Assembly: GCA_016840965.1 (NCBI GenBank)
Contig: JAEORI010000329.1
Span: 1 to 17,821, forward strand
DNA from: Candidatus Thorarchaeota archaeon
GTDB lineage: Archaea > Asgardarchaeota > Thorarchaeia > Thorarchaeales > Thorarchaeaceae
Reading direction: 5' to 3'
DNA: 17,821 bases
Part shown: positions 6,206-11,889 of the stretch, piece after piece
Position numbering within the stretch: the first letter of the stretch is position 1
Layout: each line of letters begins with the position of its first letter
The notes under the pieces: generated by a model
The model's database searches: none
Told to the model about the DNA's origin: nothing
What the model saw: the letters and a program-made list of their open reading frames with translations, nothing else
Position numbers and translations under genes: made by a program

Positions 6206-6433
6206 CTACTTTGATGGGGGAGTTTGCAAATCCTGTATCTGTGTAAGTTTCTGAAGTTGTGCAACAAGAGGCAGATTGTTGGAGGGTTTACGGTCACCCC
6301 AGAGCTCATCAACAAGTAGGTCACGAATAGCAATTCTAATGACTTCTGAACGGTTGGGGTATTTATTCTGGACAATCAGCTCGTCCACACCTTCAACATA
6401 TGACTCTGGGAGACATATCGTGACGACTCTCAT
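6206..6433 (-). CDS. CopG-type ribbon-helix-helix regulator
   Basis: A 75-aa protein with a textbook RHH domain: strand MRVVTICLPESYVEGVDELI, then the turn NKYPNRSEVIRIAIRDLLVDELW (residues 23-45) in which N-R-S-E-V-I-R marks the start of the second helix. The C-terminal 30 residues (RKPSNNLPLVAQLQKL...) are polar and possibly disordered. Such proteins bind operators as dimers of dimers through the N-terminal strands. Compared with NikR it lacks the C-terminal ACT-like nickel domain. The ATG at 6433 is used, SD weak. A regulatory target cannot be assigned, though it is encoded between the MDR oxidoreductase and the tpiA cluster. It ends in TAG. Confidence 0.85.
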   Translation of the reverse strand: MRVVTICLPESYVEGVDELIVQNKYPNRSEVIRIAIRDLLVDELWGDRKPSNNLPLVAQLQKLTQIQDLQTPPSK

Positions 6434-6514
6434 TCTACACCAAGATATTCCAATACAAAGGACATTTTGAAAGGGTGTCTGATTGTGATGCGTATCAGGG
6501 TATTACTAGGTTGG

Positions 6515-7555
6515 TCATGGTTTTAGGACTATCTTCCCGAATTGTTCACCTTTTTCAAGAGCCTCGTGAGCATTCTTTGCCCTGGAGAGAGGCAGAACGC
6601 GGTCAACAATCGGTGTAAGTTCACCATTCCAAACAAGCTTGAGGACATCACGAAGTTCTGAGCGGCTCCCCATTGTAGAACCCATGATTTCGAGTTGTTT
6701 CCAAAATACTAGATTGATGTTAGTTGTTGCATTTGGACCAGATGTCGCCCCGCAAGTGACCAATCTCCCACCTTTTGTTAGACTTCTAAGACTTTTCTCC
6801 CAGGTTGCTTCTCCGACAGAATCAACCACAATGTCCACGCCTCGACGATTGGTAAGGGTCCATATTTCCTTGTGATAATCAGGATTGCTTTGATGATTTA
6901 TCCCTACTGTAGCACCCAGATCAATCGCCCTCTCTAACTTCTCATCAGAAGAACTCGTAACAATCACACGAGCTCCTGCAAGCTTAGCAATTTGTAGTGC
7001 AGCAAGTGCAACCCCTCCCCCAATCCCAAGTATCAGGACTTCATCACCTGGTTTTATTCGTGCTTTAGAAATCAACATACGCCAAGCTGTCATGAAAGTC
7101 AACGGTGCAGCAGCTGCTTGATTGAAGTCGAGCTTGGTATTTTCAGGGATAGGGATTACATTCTGAGCATCAACCGAGATGAGGTCGGCATATCCTCCGC
7201 GATAGTGTTCCCCGATGATTCCATAATCAGCACAAAGAGACTCTTCGCCACGGACACAATATTCACACACACCACAGGAGCGACCCGGGGCAATAACGAC
7301 TTTTTGACCAGATTGAATACCTGCTTTGAAATTGTCACCTACCTCTTTAACCTCTCCAGATATGTCACTCCCGAGAATGTGTGGCATCTCTAGTTTGAGA
7401 CCAGGAATCCCACCTCGCACAAATAGATCAAGATGATTGAGAGCGACTGCTTTTATATCAACAAGCACTTGGTTGGGACCTAACTTTGGGTCAGGAAAAT
7501 CTTCATACTTCAACACTTCTGGTGGACCATGCTCATGGAATACTGCTGCTTTCAT
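6515..7555 (-). CDS. Medium-chain (zinc-type) dehydrogenase/reductase, quinone oxidoreductase-like
   Basis: A 346-aa MDR-family NAD(P)H-dependent oxidoreductase. The N-terminal GroES-like domain (1-135) keeps the structural-zinc lobe: C94, C97, C100 and C108 in GRSCGVCEYC...SLC. The catalytic zinc ligands of alcohol dehydrogenase look absent: the usual Cys is N40 (ALNHLDLFVRGG) and the GHE motif is GSD (62-64), so it is closer to quinone/enone reductases than to zinc alcohol dehydrogenases. The Rossmann domain has the nucleotide loop GIGGGVA (177-183) and a following SSSDEKL that could favour NADPH. The C-terminus GKIVLKP followed by TGA is the normal family end, which shows TGA is read as stop here. 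The ATG at 7555 has AGGTTGAT 5 nt upstream. It is divergent from the parvulin gene. Substrate unknown. Confidence 0.92.
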   Translation of the reverse strand: MKAAVFHEHGPPEVLKYEDFPDPKLGPNQVLVDIKAVALNHLDLFVRGGIPGLKLEMPHILGSDISGEVKEVGDNFKAGIQSGQKVVIAPGRSCGVCEYCVRGEESLCADYGIIGEHYRGGYADLISVDAQNVIPIPENTKLDFNQAAAAPLTFMTAWRMLISKARIKPGDEVLILGIGGGVALAALQIAKLAGARVIVTSSSDEKLERAIDLGATVGINHQSNPDYHKEIWTLTNRRGVDIVVDSVGEATWEKSLRSLTKGGRLVTCGATSGPNATTNINLVFWKQLEIMGSTMGSRSELRDVLKLVWNGELTPIVDRVLPLSRAKNAHEALEKGEQFGKIVLKP

Positions 7556-7598
7556 TTGGCATCAACCTTCAAGAATCGAGGTAATAACTCAACTCGAC

Positions 7599-7605
7599 AT
7601 AAAAC
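7599..7605 (-). promoter_or_regulatory. TATA-like box of the MDR oxidoreductase gene
   Basis: The minus strand reads TTTTATG, centred about 47 bp before the ATG at 7555, predicting a leader of about 20 nt containing AGGTTGAT. The box is weak; support comes from position more than sequence. Confidence 0.35.
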
Positions 7606-7631
7606 CTCGGTTTGGTGAATCATCGGACAAG

Positions 7632-7637
7632 TTTAAG
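7632..7637 (+). promoter_or_regulatory. TATA-like box of the parvulin gene
   Basis: TTTAAG, within GTTTAAGAA, is centred 45.5 bp before the ATG at 7680, giving a leader of about 19 nt. A second TATA-like CATATAT at 7644-7650 would make the mRNA almost leaderless, which fits poorly with the strong SD. Confidence 0.4.
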
Positions 7638-7679
7638 AAAGTGCATATATTTGTGAACTTCGAGCTCAAGGTGATTTTA

Positions 7680-7970
7680 ATGTCGAAAGGAAAAGGTGGC
7701 AAGATTCGTGCAAGCCATATCTTGGTAGACAAGCACAGTCAAGCCCTCGCATTGATTACTAGGATTGCAGAGGGTGAGGATTTTGGACAAATAGCGAAAC
7801 AATATAGCACCTGTTCTTCGAAAAAGAGAGGTGGCGATCTAGGTTGGTTCACTAAGGGACAGATGGTGCCTGAGTTTGAAAAGGCTGCGTTTGCACTGAG
7901 TGTTGGAGCGATGACACGTGAACCAGTGAAAACGCAGTTCGGTTATCACATCATCAAGAGGACCGGTTAG
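7680..7970 (+). CDS. Parvulin-type peptidyl-prolyl cis-trans isomerase, single domain
   Basis: A 96-aa rotamase that isomerises peptide bonds before proline. It is just the parvulin domain, the size of human Par14/E. coli parvulin cores, with no signal peptide or extra domain, so it is probably cytosolic. Family marks: IRASHIL with active-site H13, FGQIAKQYSTCSS with C45 at the Pin1 Cys113-equivalent region, RGGDLGWFTKGQMVPEFEKAAF (50-71) and GYHIIKRTG with H90. The start is the ATG at 7680 because AGGTGAT (7669-7675) lies 4 nt upstream; the open frame runs further 5' into the divergent promoter, but that part is not protein-like. There is no basic phospho-recognition loop as in Pin1. It ends in TAG, followed by a hairpin and T-rich tract. 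Confidence 0.93.
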   Translation: MSKGKGGKIRASHILVDKHSQALALITRIAEGEDFGQIAKQYSTCSSKKRGGDLGWFTKGQMVPEFEKAAFALSVGAMTREPVKTQFGYHIIKRTG

Positions 7971-8001
7971 CCCGGTATCTACTTTCTTTTTTCCGTTGGG
8001 A

Positions 8002-8029
8002 GAAAGGGACTGAAGTCCTGCTTTCTTTT
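8002..8029 (+). terminator. Hairpin plus T tract after the parvulin gene
   Basis: GAAAG-GGAC (8002-8010) pairs with GTCC (8015-8018) and CTTTC (8021-8025), with loop TGAA and a two-base TG bulge, and runs into TTTT. A second T-rich tract (7982-7992) lies between the stop codon and the hairpin. This would terminate plus-strand transcription before the convergent FBP aldolase/phosphatase gene. Confidence 0.45.
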
Positions 8030-9176
8030 ACTCTGCAGATTTAGAGGTGTCTTTGACTATACCCTTGGGTACAATCTCTTCATCAACGAACCGATTCTCA
8101 CACCGTGTGAGTACTTTTGGTAAGGTAGTGTATTCCATCTCATGCTCACCAAGACGATGAGGTTGGAATGGACCAGTGCGTCTTAGGTAATCAGCAATCT
8201 CCATGCCTCTTTGCCGTGTGATGTCGAATGCAACATCGTCGAACAAATCTACGGGACCAACAAGCATACCATTTGCAATTTGAAATCCAAGTCCGACAAC
8301 TCGCGGTGGACCGTCAAATCGAGTGCATCGTGAGTCTTTGAGGCCTACAGGAAGAAGTGGTCCGGCATGTGATCCGCGCATCCACCCTGCAACCAAGTGT
8401 GGTAAAGTGAATCCCTCAAGGACCTCTCCCATTGCAGGGAGTCCTGAGTGAGCCCTGACAATTGCTACAGGGTCATCTTTGCCAACATACTTGCCAGCGA
8501 CAGCATGCAGTTTGTCTGTGCTGACTGATGCTGTAATCATTCCATCTGCGCGATAGATTTTCTTTATCGTGTAACGACCTGTGCTTCCAAGAAGAGCTAG
8601 GACATCGTATGACTCTTCAGGTGTCTTCATGTCTATGAAACAGGGAACATCCTTCATGATATCCTGAATGATGAATCTGAAACCATCATGAAGGTTAGGG
8701 TCGATAACAAGACCTGCCGTGTTGAATGGATCAGCGAATATTCTATAGAGTGGAAGATTGAATGCGCCCGGTTCTGTCTTATCAGCCATGAATACAGCAA
8801 TTGGCTCAGATCGGCGTTCTTCAATCACCATCTCAGCTGAGCCAGGACCCATTCCTTTCACATTCCCGCTGAAGGTGTCAGCAAGCATGTCTTGCCCAGC
8901 TGCATAGATTTTCTTTTTACGAGCAAGCTCAGTACCTTTCATGAAGGTATCCCAAGCTAGCTTATGAACATCCTCAGCCCCCTCACCTTTATGGTGAGTC
9001 ATTATTAATTCGAGATCGTCACCAGCATTGGAAACATGGAAGTCTTTGATTATCTTCTTGTTGACGGCCTCTTTCAACTCTTTTCGTGCTAGTTCGAAGA
9101 GGAAATCGGGTACAATAACATGACCTGCTAGTGACCCAATATCTGCTTTGATTACGCTAATGGTAGTTTCAACCAT
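8028..9176 (-). CDS. fbp: Fructose-1,6-bisphosphate aldolase/phosphatase (bifunctional, archaeal)
   Basis: This 382-aa enzyme condenses dihydroxyacetone phosphate and glyceraldehyde 3-phosphate, then removes the C1 phosphate to give fructose 6-phosphate, making gluconeogenesis one-directional. It is full length for the family. Visible features: the N-terminal VIKADIGSLAGH metal/phosphate segment (D12, H19), GDDLEL (D53, D54), KGMGPGSAEM (107-116), and the aldolase/phosphatase switch region with Y230 and K233 in GKYVGKDDP, matching the Tyr and Schiff-base Lys three residues apart in characterised homologues. GEVLEGFTLPHLVAGWMRGSH and the C-terminal LGEHEMEYTTLPKVL are also typical. The ATG at 9176 has an AAGGAG site at 9185-9190. 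It lies 118 bp downstream of the class I aldolase on the same strand but has its own TATA box. It ends in TAA. Confidence 0.97.
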   Translation of the reverse strand: MVETTISVIKADIGSLAGHVIVPDFLFELARKELKEAVNKKIIKDFHVSNAGDDLELIMTHHKGEGAEDVHKLAWDTFMKGTELARKKKIYAAGQDMLADTFSGNVKGMGPGSAEMVIEERRSEPIAVFMADKTEPGAFNLPLYRIFADPFNTAGLVIDPNLHDGFRFIIQDIMKDVPCFIDMKTPEESYDVLALLGSTGRYTIKKIYRADGMITASVSTDKLHAVAGKYVGKDDPVAIVRAHSGLPAMGEVLEGFTLPHLVAGWMRGSHAGPLLPVGLKDSRCTRFDGPPRVVGLGFQIANGMLVGPVDLFDDVAFDITRQRGMEIADYLRRTGPFQPHRLGEHEMEYTTLPKVLTRCENRFVDEEIVPKGIVKDTSKSAE

Positions 9177-9251
9177 CAGAAACTCGCTCCTTGTCTTGAT
9201 AGCAGAGCCCTAGAACTTGAGCTCGCTGTGTCTTTCGACTATTCTTTACCC

Positions 9252-9259
9252 ATATAATA
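9252..9259 (-). promoter_or_regulatory. fbp: TATA box of the FBP aldolase/phosphatase gene
   Basis: The minus strand reads CTATTATATG around this position, a good TATA box about 80 bp before the ATG at 9176. It predicts transcription from about 9230 and a leader of about 54 nt, longer than for other genes here. This allows regulation separate from the upstream class I aldolase. Confidence 0.5.
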
Positions 9260-9272
9260 GTTCTTATCTGGG

Positions 9273-9285
9273 GCGAAAAGTTCGC
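9273..9285. promoter_or_regulatory. Palindrome GCGAA-AAG-TTCGC between the two aldolase genes
   Basis: Perfect 5-bp arms with a 3-nt centre lie 10 bp after the class I aldolase stop and about 14 bp upstream of the fbp TATA box. It could be an operator for fbp or a short 3' hairpin of the aldolase mRNA. There is no T tract, so an intrinsic terminator is less likely. Confidence 0.3.
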
Positions 9286-9294
9286 GATTTGGAA

Positions 9295-10191
9295 TTAGGA
9301 TTCCTTTGCCTTCAACATGATGTCTTTGAGTGTCTTGGTCATCTTCAGAGCATCATCCCAGTTTCTTTGCCAGAGATTACGACCAAAGATCAGTCCAGTT
9401 GCACCCTGCTTCATGCATATCTTTGCGCGTTCAATGACCTCATCATCAGTTGCCAAGCCGCCTCCAGAAAATAGGACTAATGTCTTGCCTGCTGATCGCA
9501 CTACCTTTGCCACCATCTCTTCAGTACTGAGATTTAGTGTATCATAAGGTGATGGTTGCATAGACCTACTTTTGGCGCTCGTCATTGGCACATTGAGCTT
9601 AACGATATCTGCTCCAAGTTCATCTGATACCCTAGCTGCATAATCAATTACATATAGAGAGTCACGACCCCCTTTTGATTCAACAGCATCTCCTCTTGGA
9701 TATGCCCAGACGATAATTGGCATTCCATAACGTTCAGCATCCTCCTTGACTTTTCGAAACTGTGTAAAGTCGATATGCTGCTTTGGACTACCGACATAGA
9801 GTGTGTATCCAACAGCATCAGCACCAATCCGGACAGCGTCTTCGACAGATCCGGTCATGGCGGACACAGGCTCATTTGCAGATGGAATACGTGTCTTTCC
9901 ATTAATCTTGAGCACTATAGGAATCTTTCCTGCAAATACGGGAGCATATTTCTCAGCCAACCCCAAGTGTAAGGCTATGGCTGAATATCCTCCTTCTATT
10001 GCAAGTCTGAACTGATATTCTGGATTCAGACAATCATGCTCAGTGAAGAAATCAACTGGGCCATGCTCCATTCCTTGATCAATGGGTAATATCAGCAGTG
10101 TTCCATTTCTAGGACCATGTTCATACATCATTCTATAAAGTCGTGTTCGCTTTCCTAAGTTCAAATGGTGTAAATCGTCAAGCTTTGACAT
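9295..10191 (-). CDS. fba: Class I fructose-bisphosphate aldolase, archaeal (DhnA/FbaB) type
   Basis: Schiff-base aldolase cleaving or forming fructose 1,6-bisphosphate. Motifs (numbered from an in-frame TTG 5 residues upstream): LPIDQGMEHGP with the substrate-binding Asp (D43), WAYPRGD (167-173), ADIVKLNVP with the catalytic K203, LFSGGGLATDDE and GLIFGRNLWQR for phosphate binding. These match archaeal class I aldolases such as the Thermoproteus enzyme rather than class II or eukaryotic class I proteins. The ATG at 10191 (298 aa) is chosen over the TTG at 10206: GGAG lies at 10201-10204, nine nt upstream, and the TATA box at 10234-10239 gives a 19-nt leader. Its neighbour fbp catalyses the same aldol step in the gluconeogenic direction, so the pair covers both directions. 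A related family member, ADH synthase (2-amino-3,7-dideoxy-heptulosonate), is less likely because the sequence is close to FBP aldolases. It ends in TAA. Confidence 0.93.
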   Translation of the reverse strand: MSKLDDLHHLNLGKRTRLYRMMYEHGPRNGTLLILPIDQGMEHGPVDFFTEHDCLNPEYQFRLAIEGGYSAIALHLGLAEKYAPVFAGKIPIVLKINGKTRIPSANEPVSAMTGSVEDAVRIGADAVGYTLYVGSPKQHIDFTQFRKVKEDAERYGMPIIVWAYPRGDAVESKGGRDSLYVIDYAARVSDELGADIVKLNVPMTSAKSRSMQPSPYDTLNLSTEEMVAKVVRSAGKTLVLFSGGGLATDDEVIERAKICMKQGATGLIFGRNLWQRNWDDALKMTKTLKDIMLKAKES

Positions 10192-10233
10192 GGTAATTGA
10201 CTCCAAACATTCTTCACTAAAAGATGCTTCCCC

Positions 10234-10239
10234 TATATG
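10234..10239 (-). promoter_or_regulatory. fba: TATA box of the class I aldolase gene
   Basis: The minus strand reads GCATATAGG, centred 45.5 bp before the ATG at 10191, predicting transcription from about 10210. Confidence 0.55.
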
Positions 10240-10300
10240 CTTAGCGAGTGATACGAAAGTAACAAATCATTGTGTTGACGCTTGATAAAGGTGATTTCAA

Positions 10301-11125
10301 ATGACCAACAAGAAGATCTCTGCAACACGACCGGTAACAGAAAAAAGAGAGCAGTATCACCTTGAAGTGAAGGAGGGTGATGTAGCAAAGTCTGTACTTC
10401 TCCCTGGAGACCCTCAGAGAGTAGAAAGAATTAGTTCGCTCTGGGATGAGGCAAAAGAAGTGGCTGCTCATAGACAATTCGTCACACACACGGGAAAATA
10501 CAAAGGAGTAGATATCTCAGCCTGTTCAACAGGTATCGGTGGCCCGGGAGCAGCTATTGTGGTCGAAGAACTGGCAAATGTTGGAGTAGACACATTTCTT
10601 AGGGTTGGTTCATGTGCCACCTTGAAAGAAGAAATTAAAATTGGGGACATTATTATCTCAACAGCTGCTGTTCGTCTAGAGGGCACAAGCAAGCAGTATG
10701 TGAGACCTGAGTATCCAGCAGCAGCATCCTATGAGGTTATTCTAGCATTTATAGAAGCAGCAGAAACTCTTGGAGTTAGATATCATCTTGGTATCTCTGC
10801 CTCAACTGACTCCTTCTATCTTGGGCAATCGCGCCCTGGGTTTAGGGGTTATACACAAAGTATGAGTGAAACTCTGATTAAGGATCTCACAAAAGCTAAT
10901 GTGGCAAACTTTGAGATGGAGGCTGCGACTCTCTTCACTCTGGGAAACATCTATGGATTCAGAACTGGTGCAGCATGCGCAGTATACGCAAATAGGGTGC
11001 ATGATGAGTTTGCAGTAAAAGGGGAATCAGATGTCATCAAGTGCGGAAATGAAGCAGTGAAAATCTTGGCTGAAATGGATGAAGAGAAATCAGGGAAGGA
11101 ATACTGGAGTCGAAACCTTTGCTAG
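10301..11125 (+). CDS. Uridine phosphorylase-family nucleoside phosphorylase
   Basis: A 274-aa enzyme of the PNP/UDP phosphorylase family, which splits a nucleoside with phosphate into a base and ribose 1-phosphate. Evidence: SVLLPGDPQRV near the N-terminus (phosphate-binding Gly/Arg region), CSTGIGGPGAAIVVEEL (75-91, the family glycine-rich signature), FLRVGSCATLKEEIKIGDIII (99-119), TDSFYLGQSRPGF (169-181) and NFEMEAATLF (203-212), where M206 and E207 contact ribose. The DSFY...GQ block and the size fit uridine phosphorylase better than trimeric PNP or MTA phosphorylase, but base specificity is not certain. The ATG has AGGTGAT (10289-10295) 5 nt upstream. No clear TATA box was seen. Its last 7 nt overlap the TTG start of the following zinc-ribbon gene, so the two are translationally coupled. 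It ends in TAG. Confidence 0.92.
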   Translation: MTNKKISATRPVTEKREQYHLEVKEGDVAKSVLLPGDPQRVERISSLWDEAKEVAAHRQFVTHTGKYKGVDISACSTGIGGPGAAIVVEELANVGVDTFLRVGSCATLKEEIKIGDIIISTAAVRLEGTSKQYVRPEYPAAASYEVILAFIEAAETLGVRYHLGISASTDSFYLGQSRPGFRGYTQSMSETLIKDLTKANVANFEMEAATLFTLGNIYGFRTGAACAVYANRVHDEFAVKGESDVIKCGNEAVKILAEMDEEKSGKEYWSRNLC

Positions 11126-11340
11126 AAAACGATTCATGTCCTTATTGCAATACTCGAATGGATAAAGGATTCATGGCAGGAAACATGGTGATTTGGTGGA
11201 CGAAGGAGCCTCCAAAATTTGCAATAACCAAGCGAGGAGGAAATATCCAAATTGCTAGAAGCTATACAGGTTGGGCATTTGTTGATGCCTACCGATGTGA
11301 AAACTGCAAAATCACTATTACACTAGATAAATCGCTTTAA
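11119..11340 (+). CDS. Small zinc-ribbon protein (DUF6487-like)
   Basis: A 73-aa protein with two knuckles, CPYC (C7, C10) and CENC (C60, C63), expected to hold one zinc. The pattern CPYCNTRMDKGFMAG...IWWTKEP with a later Cys pair resembles small DUF6487-type proteins (CPyC..eM.kGyi...W); the name is by recognition only. Translation starts at TTG 11119 inside the end of the nucleoside phosphorylase gene (TTGCTAG overlap), with GGAG nine nt upstream (11106-11109). Function unknown; the tight coupling suggests co-expression with the phosphorylase. It ends in TAA. Confidence 0.8.
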   Translation: MLENDSCPYCNTRMDKGFMAGNMVIWWTKEPPKFAITKRGGNIQIARSYTGWAFVDAYRCENCKITITLDKSL

Positions 11341-11435
11341 CCTTGCTTTTCAGGTTCTCCATTTTACATAGGTTAGAAGAGATATGAGCTTGCTGAGTTT
11401 TGGGGGTATACACAGAATTTATAACTCTAGCACAA

Positions 11436-11888
11436 ATGGACCAGTTGGGGAGTTTCATAAGCGTGATTATAGAACCCTTCCTCATCATTGTCCTATTCTT
11501 CAGCCTTGTACCACTCTCTTATATTGTAAATCGTCCTAGATTTCTTAAGAGGATCAATCTAGACAATTTGCTTTCAGAAATACTCGGGAAAGATGTAAAT
11601 TCGATAAAACCTCAATCGATACCCCCTCAGATGCACTCTTCAATCAGATGCCCACCTTTACTGAACATTAGACCGACTGAAGAGGAGAAGAAGATTGTTC
11701 AGTGTATTAAACCATCATCACATTGCCAGAATTGTAATCATTGTACGAAGACGGCTATTATGCATCGTCGCCAATGGGTCTTTTGCAATAATATGAATCG
11801 AGTCACTACTGATGGTTCCAATAGACATTACTGGCATACACCCGAATTAGCACTGCCATGCCATTCGTGCTTTTCTCAGGGTTCATGA
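11436..11888 (+). CDS. Cysteine-rich protein with one N-terminal membrane segment
   Basis: Unrecognised protein, 150 aa from the ATG at 11436. Near the N-terminus is one long hydrophobic stretch (about residues 4-31: LGSFISVIIEPFLIIVLFFS onward) followed by basic NRPRFLKR, predicting a membrane anchor with a cytosolic C-terminal domain. The C-terminal half has eight cysteines (72, 90, 97, 100, 103, 117, 142, 145 in this numbering) and several histidines, grouped as HCQNCNHC, WVFCNNM and LPCHSC, suggesting a metal-binding or zinc-finger domain. SNRHYWH is a conspicuous aromatic/His cluster between them. An in-frame TTG at 11400 is an alternative start; neither start has a convincing SD. The stop (TGA) is one base from the end of convergent rli1. 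Reality of the gene is likely but not certain. Confidence 0.6.
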   Translation: MDQLGSFISVIIEPFLIIVLFFSLVPLSYIVNRPRFLKRINLDNLLSEILGKDVNSIKPQSIPPQMHSSIRCPPLLNIRPTEEEKKIVQCIKPSSHCQNCNHCTKTAIMHRRQWVFCNNMNRVTTDGSNRHYWHTPELALPCHSCFSQGS

Positions 11889-11889
11889 G

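Noticed and set aside
6474..6490. D'/C'-like CTGA-TT-GTGATGC suggesting a second C/D RNA
   Set aside because: There is no C box at a suitable distance upstream, no D box or closing stem downstream, and the C' box is imperfect.
7437..7679. N-terminal extension of the parvulin frame
   Set aside because: The extension crosses the divergent promoter and overlaps the MDR gene antisense; the AGGTGAT site fixes the start at 7680.
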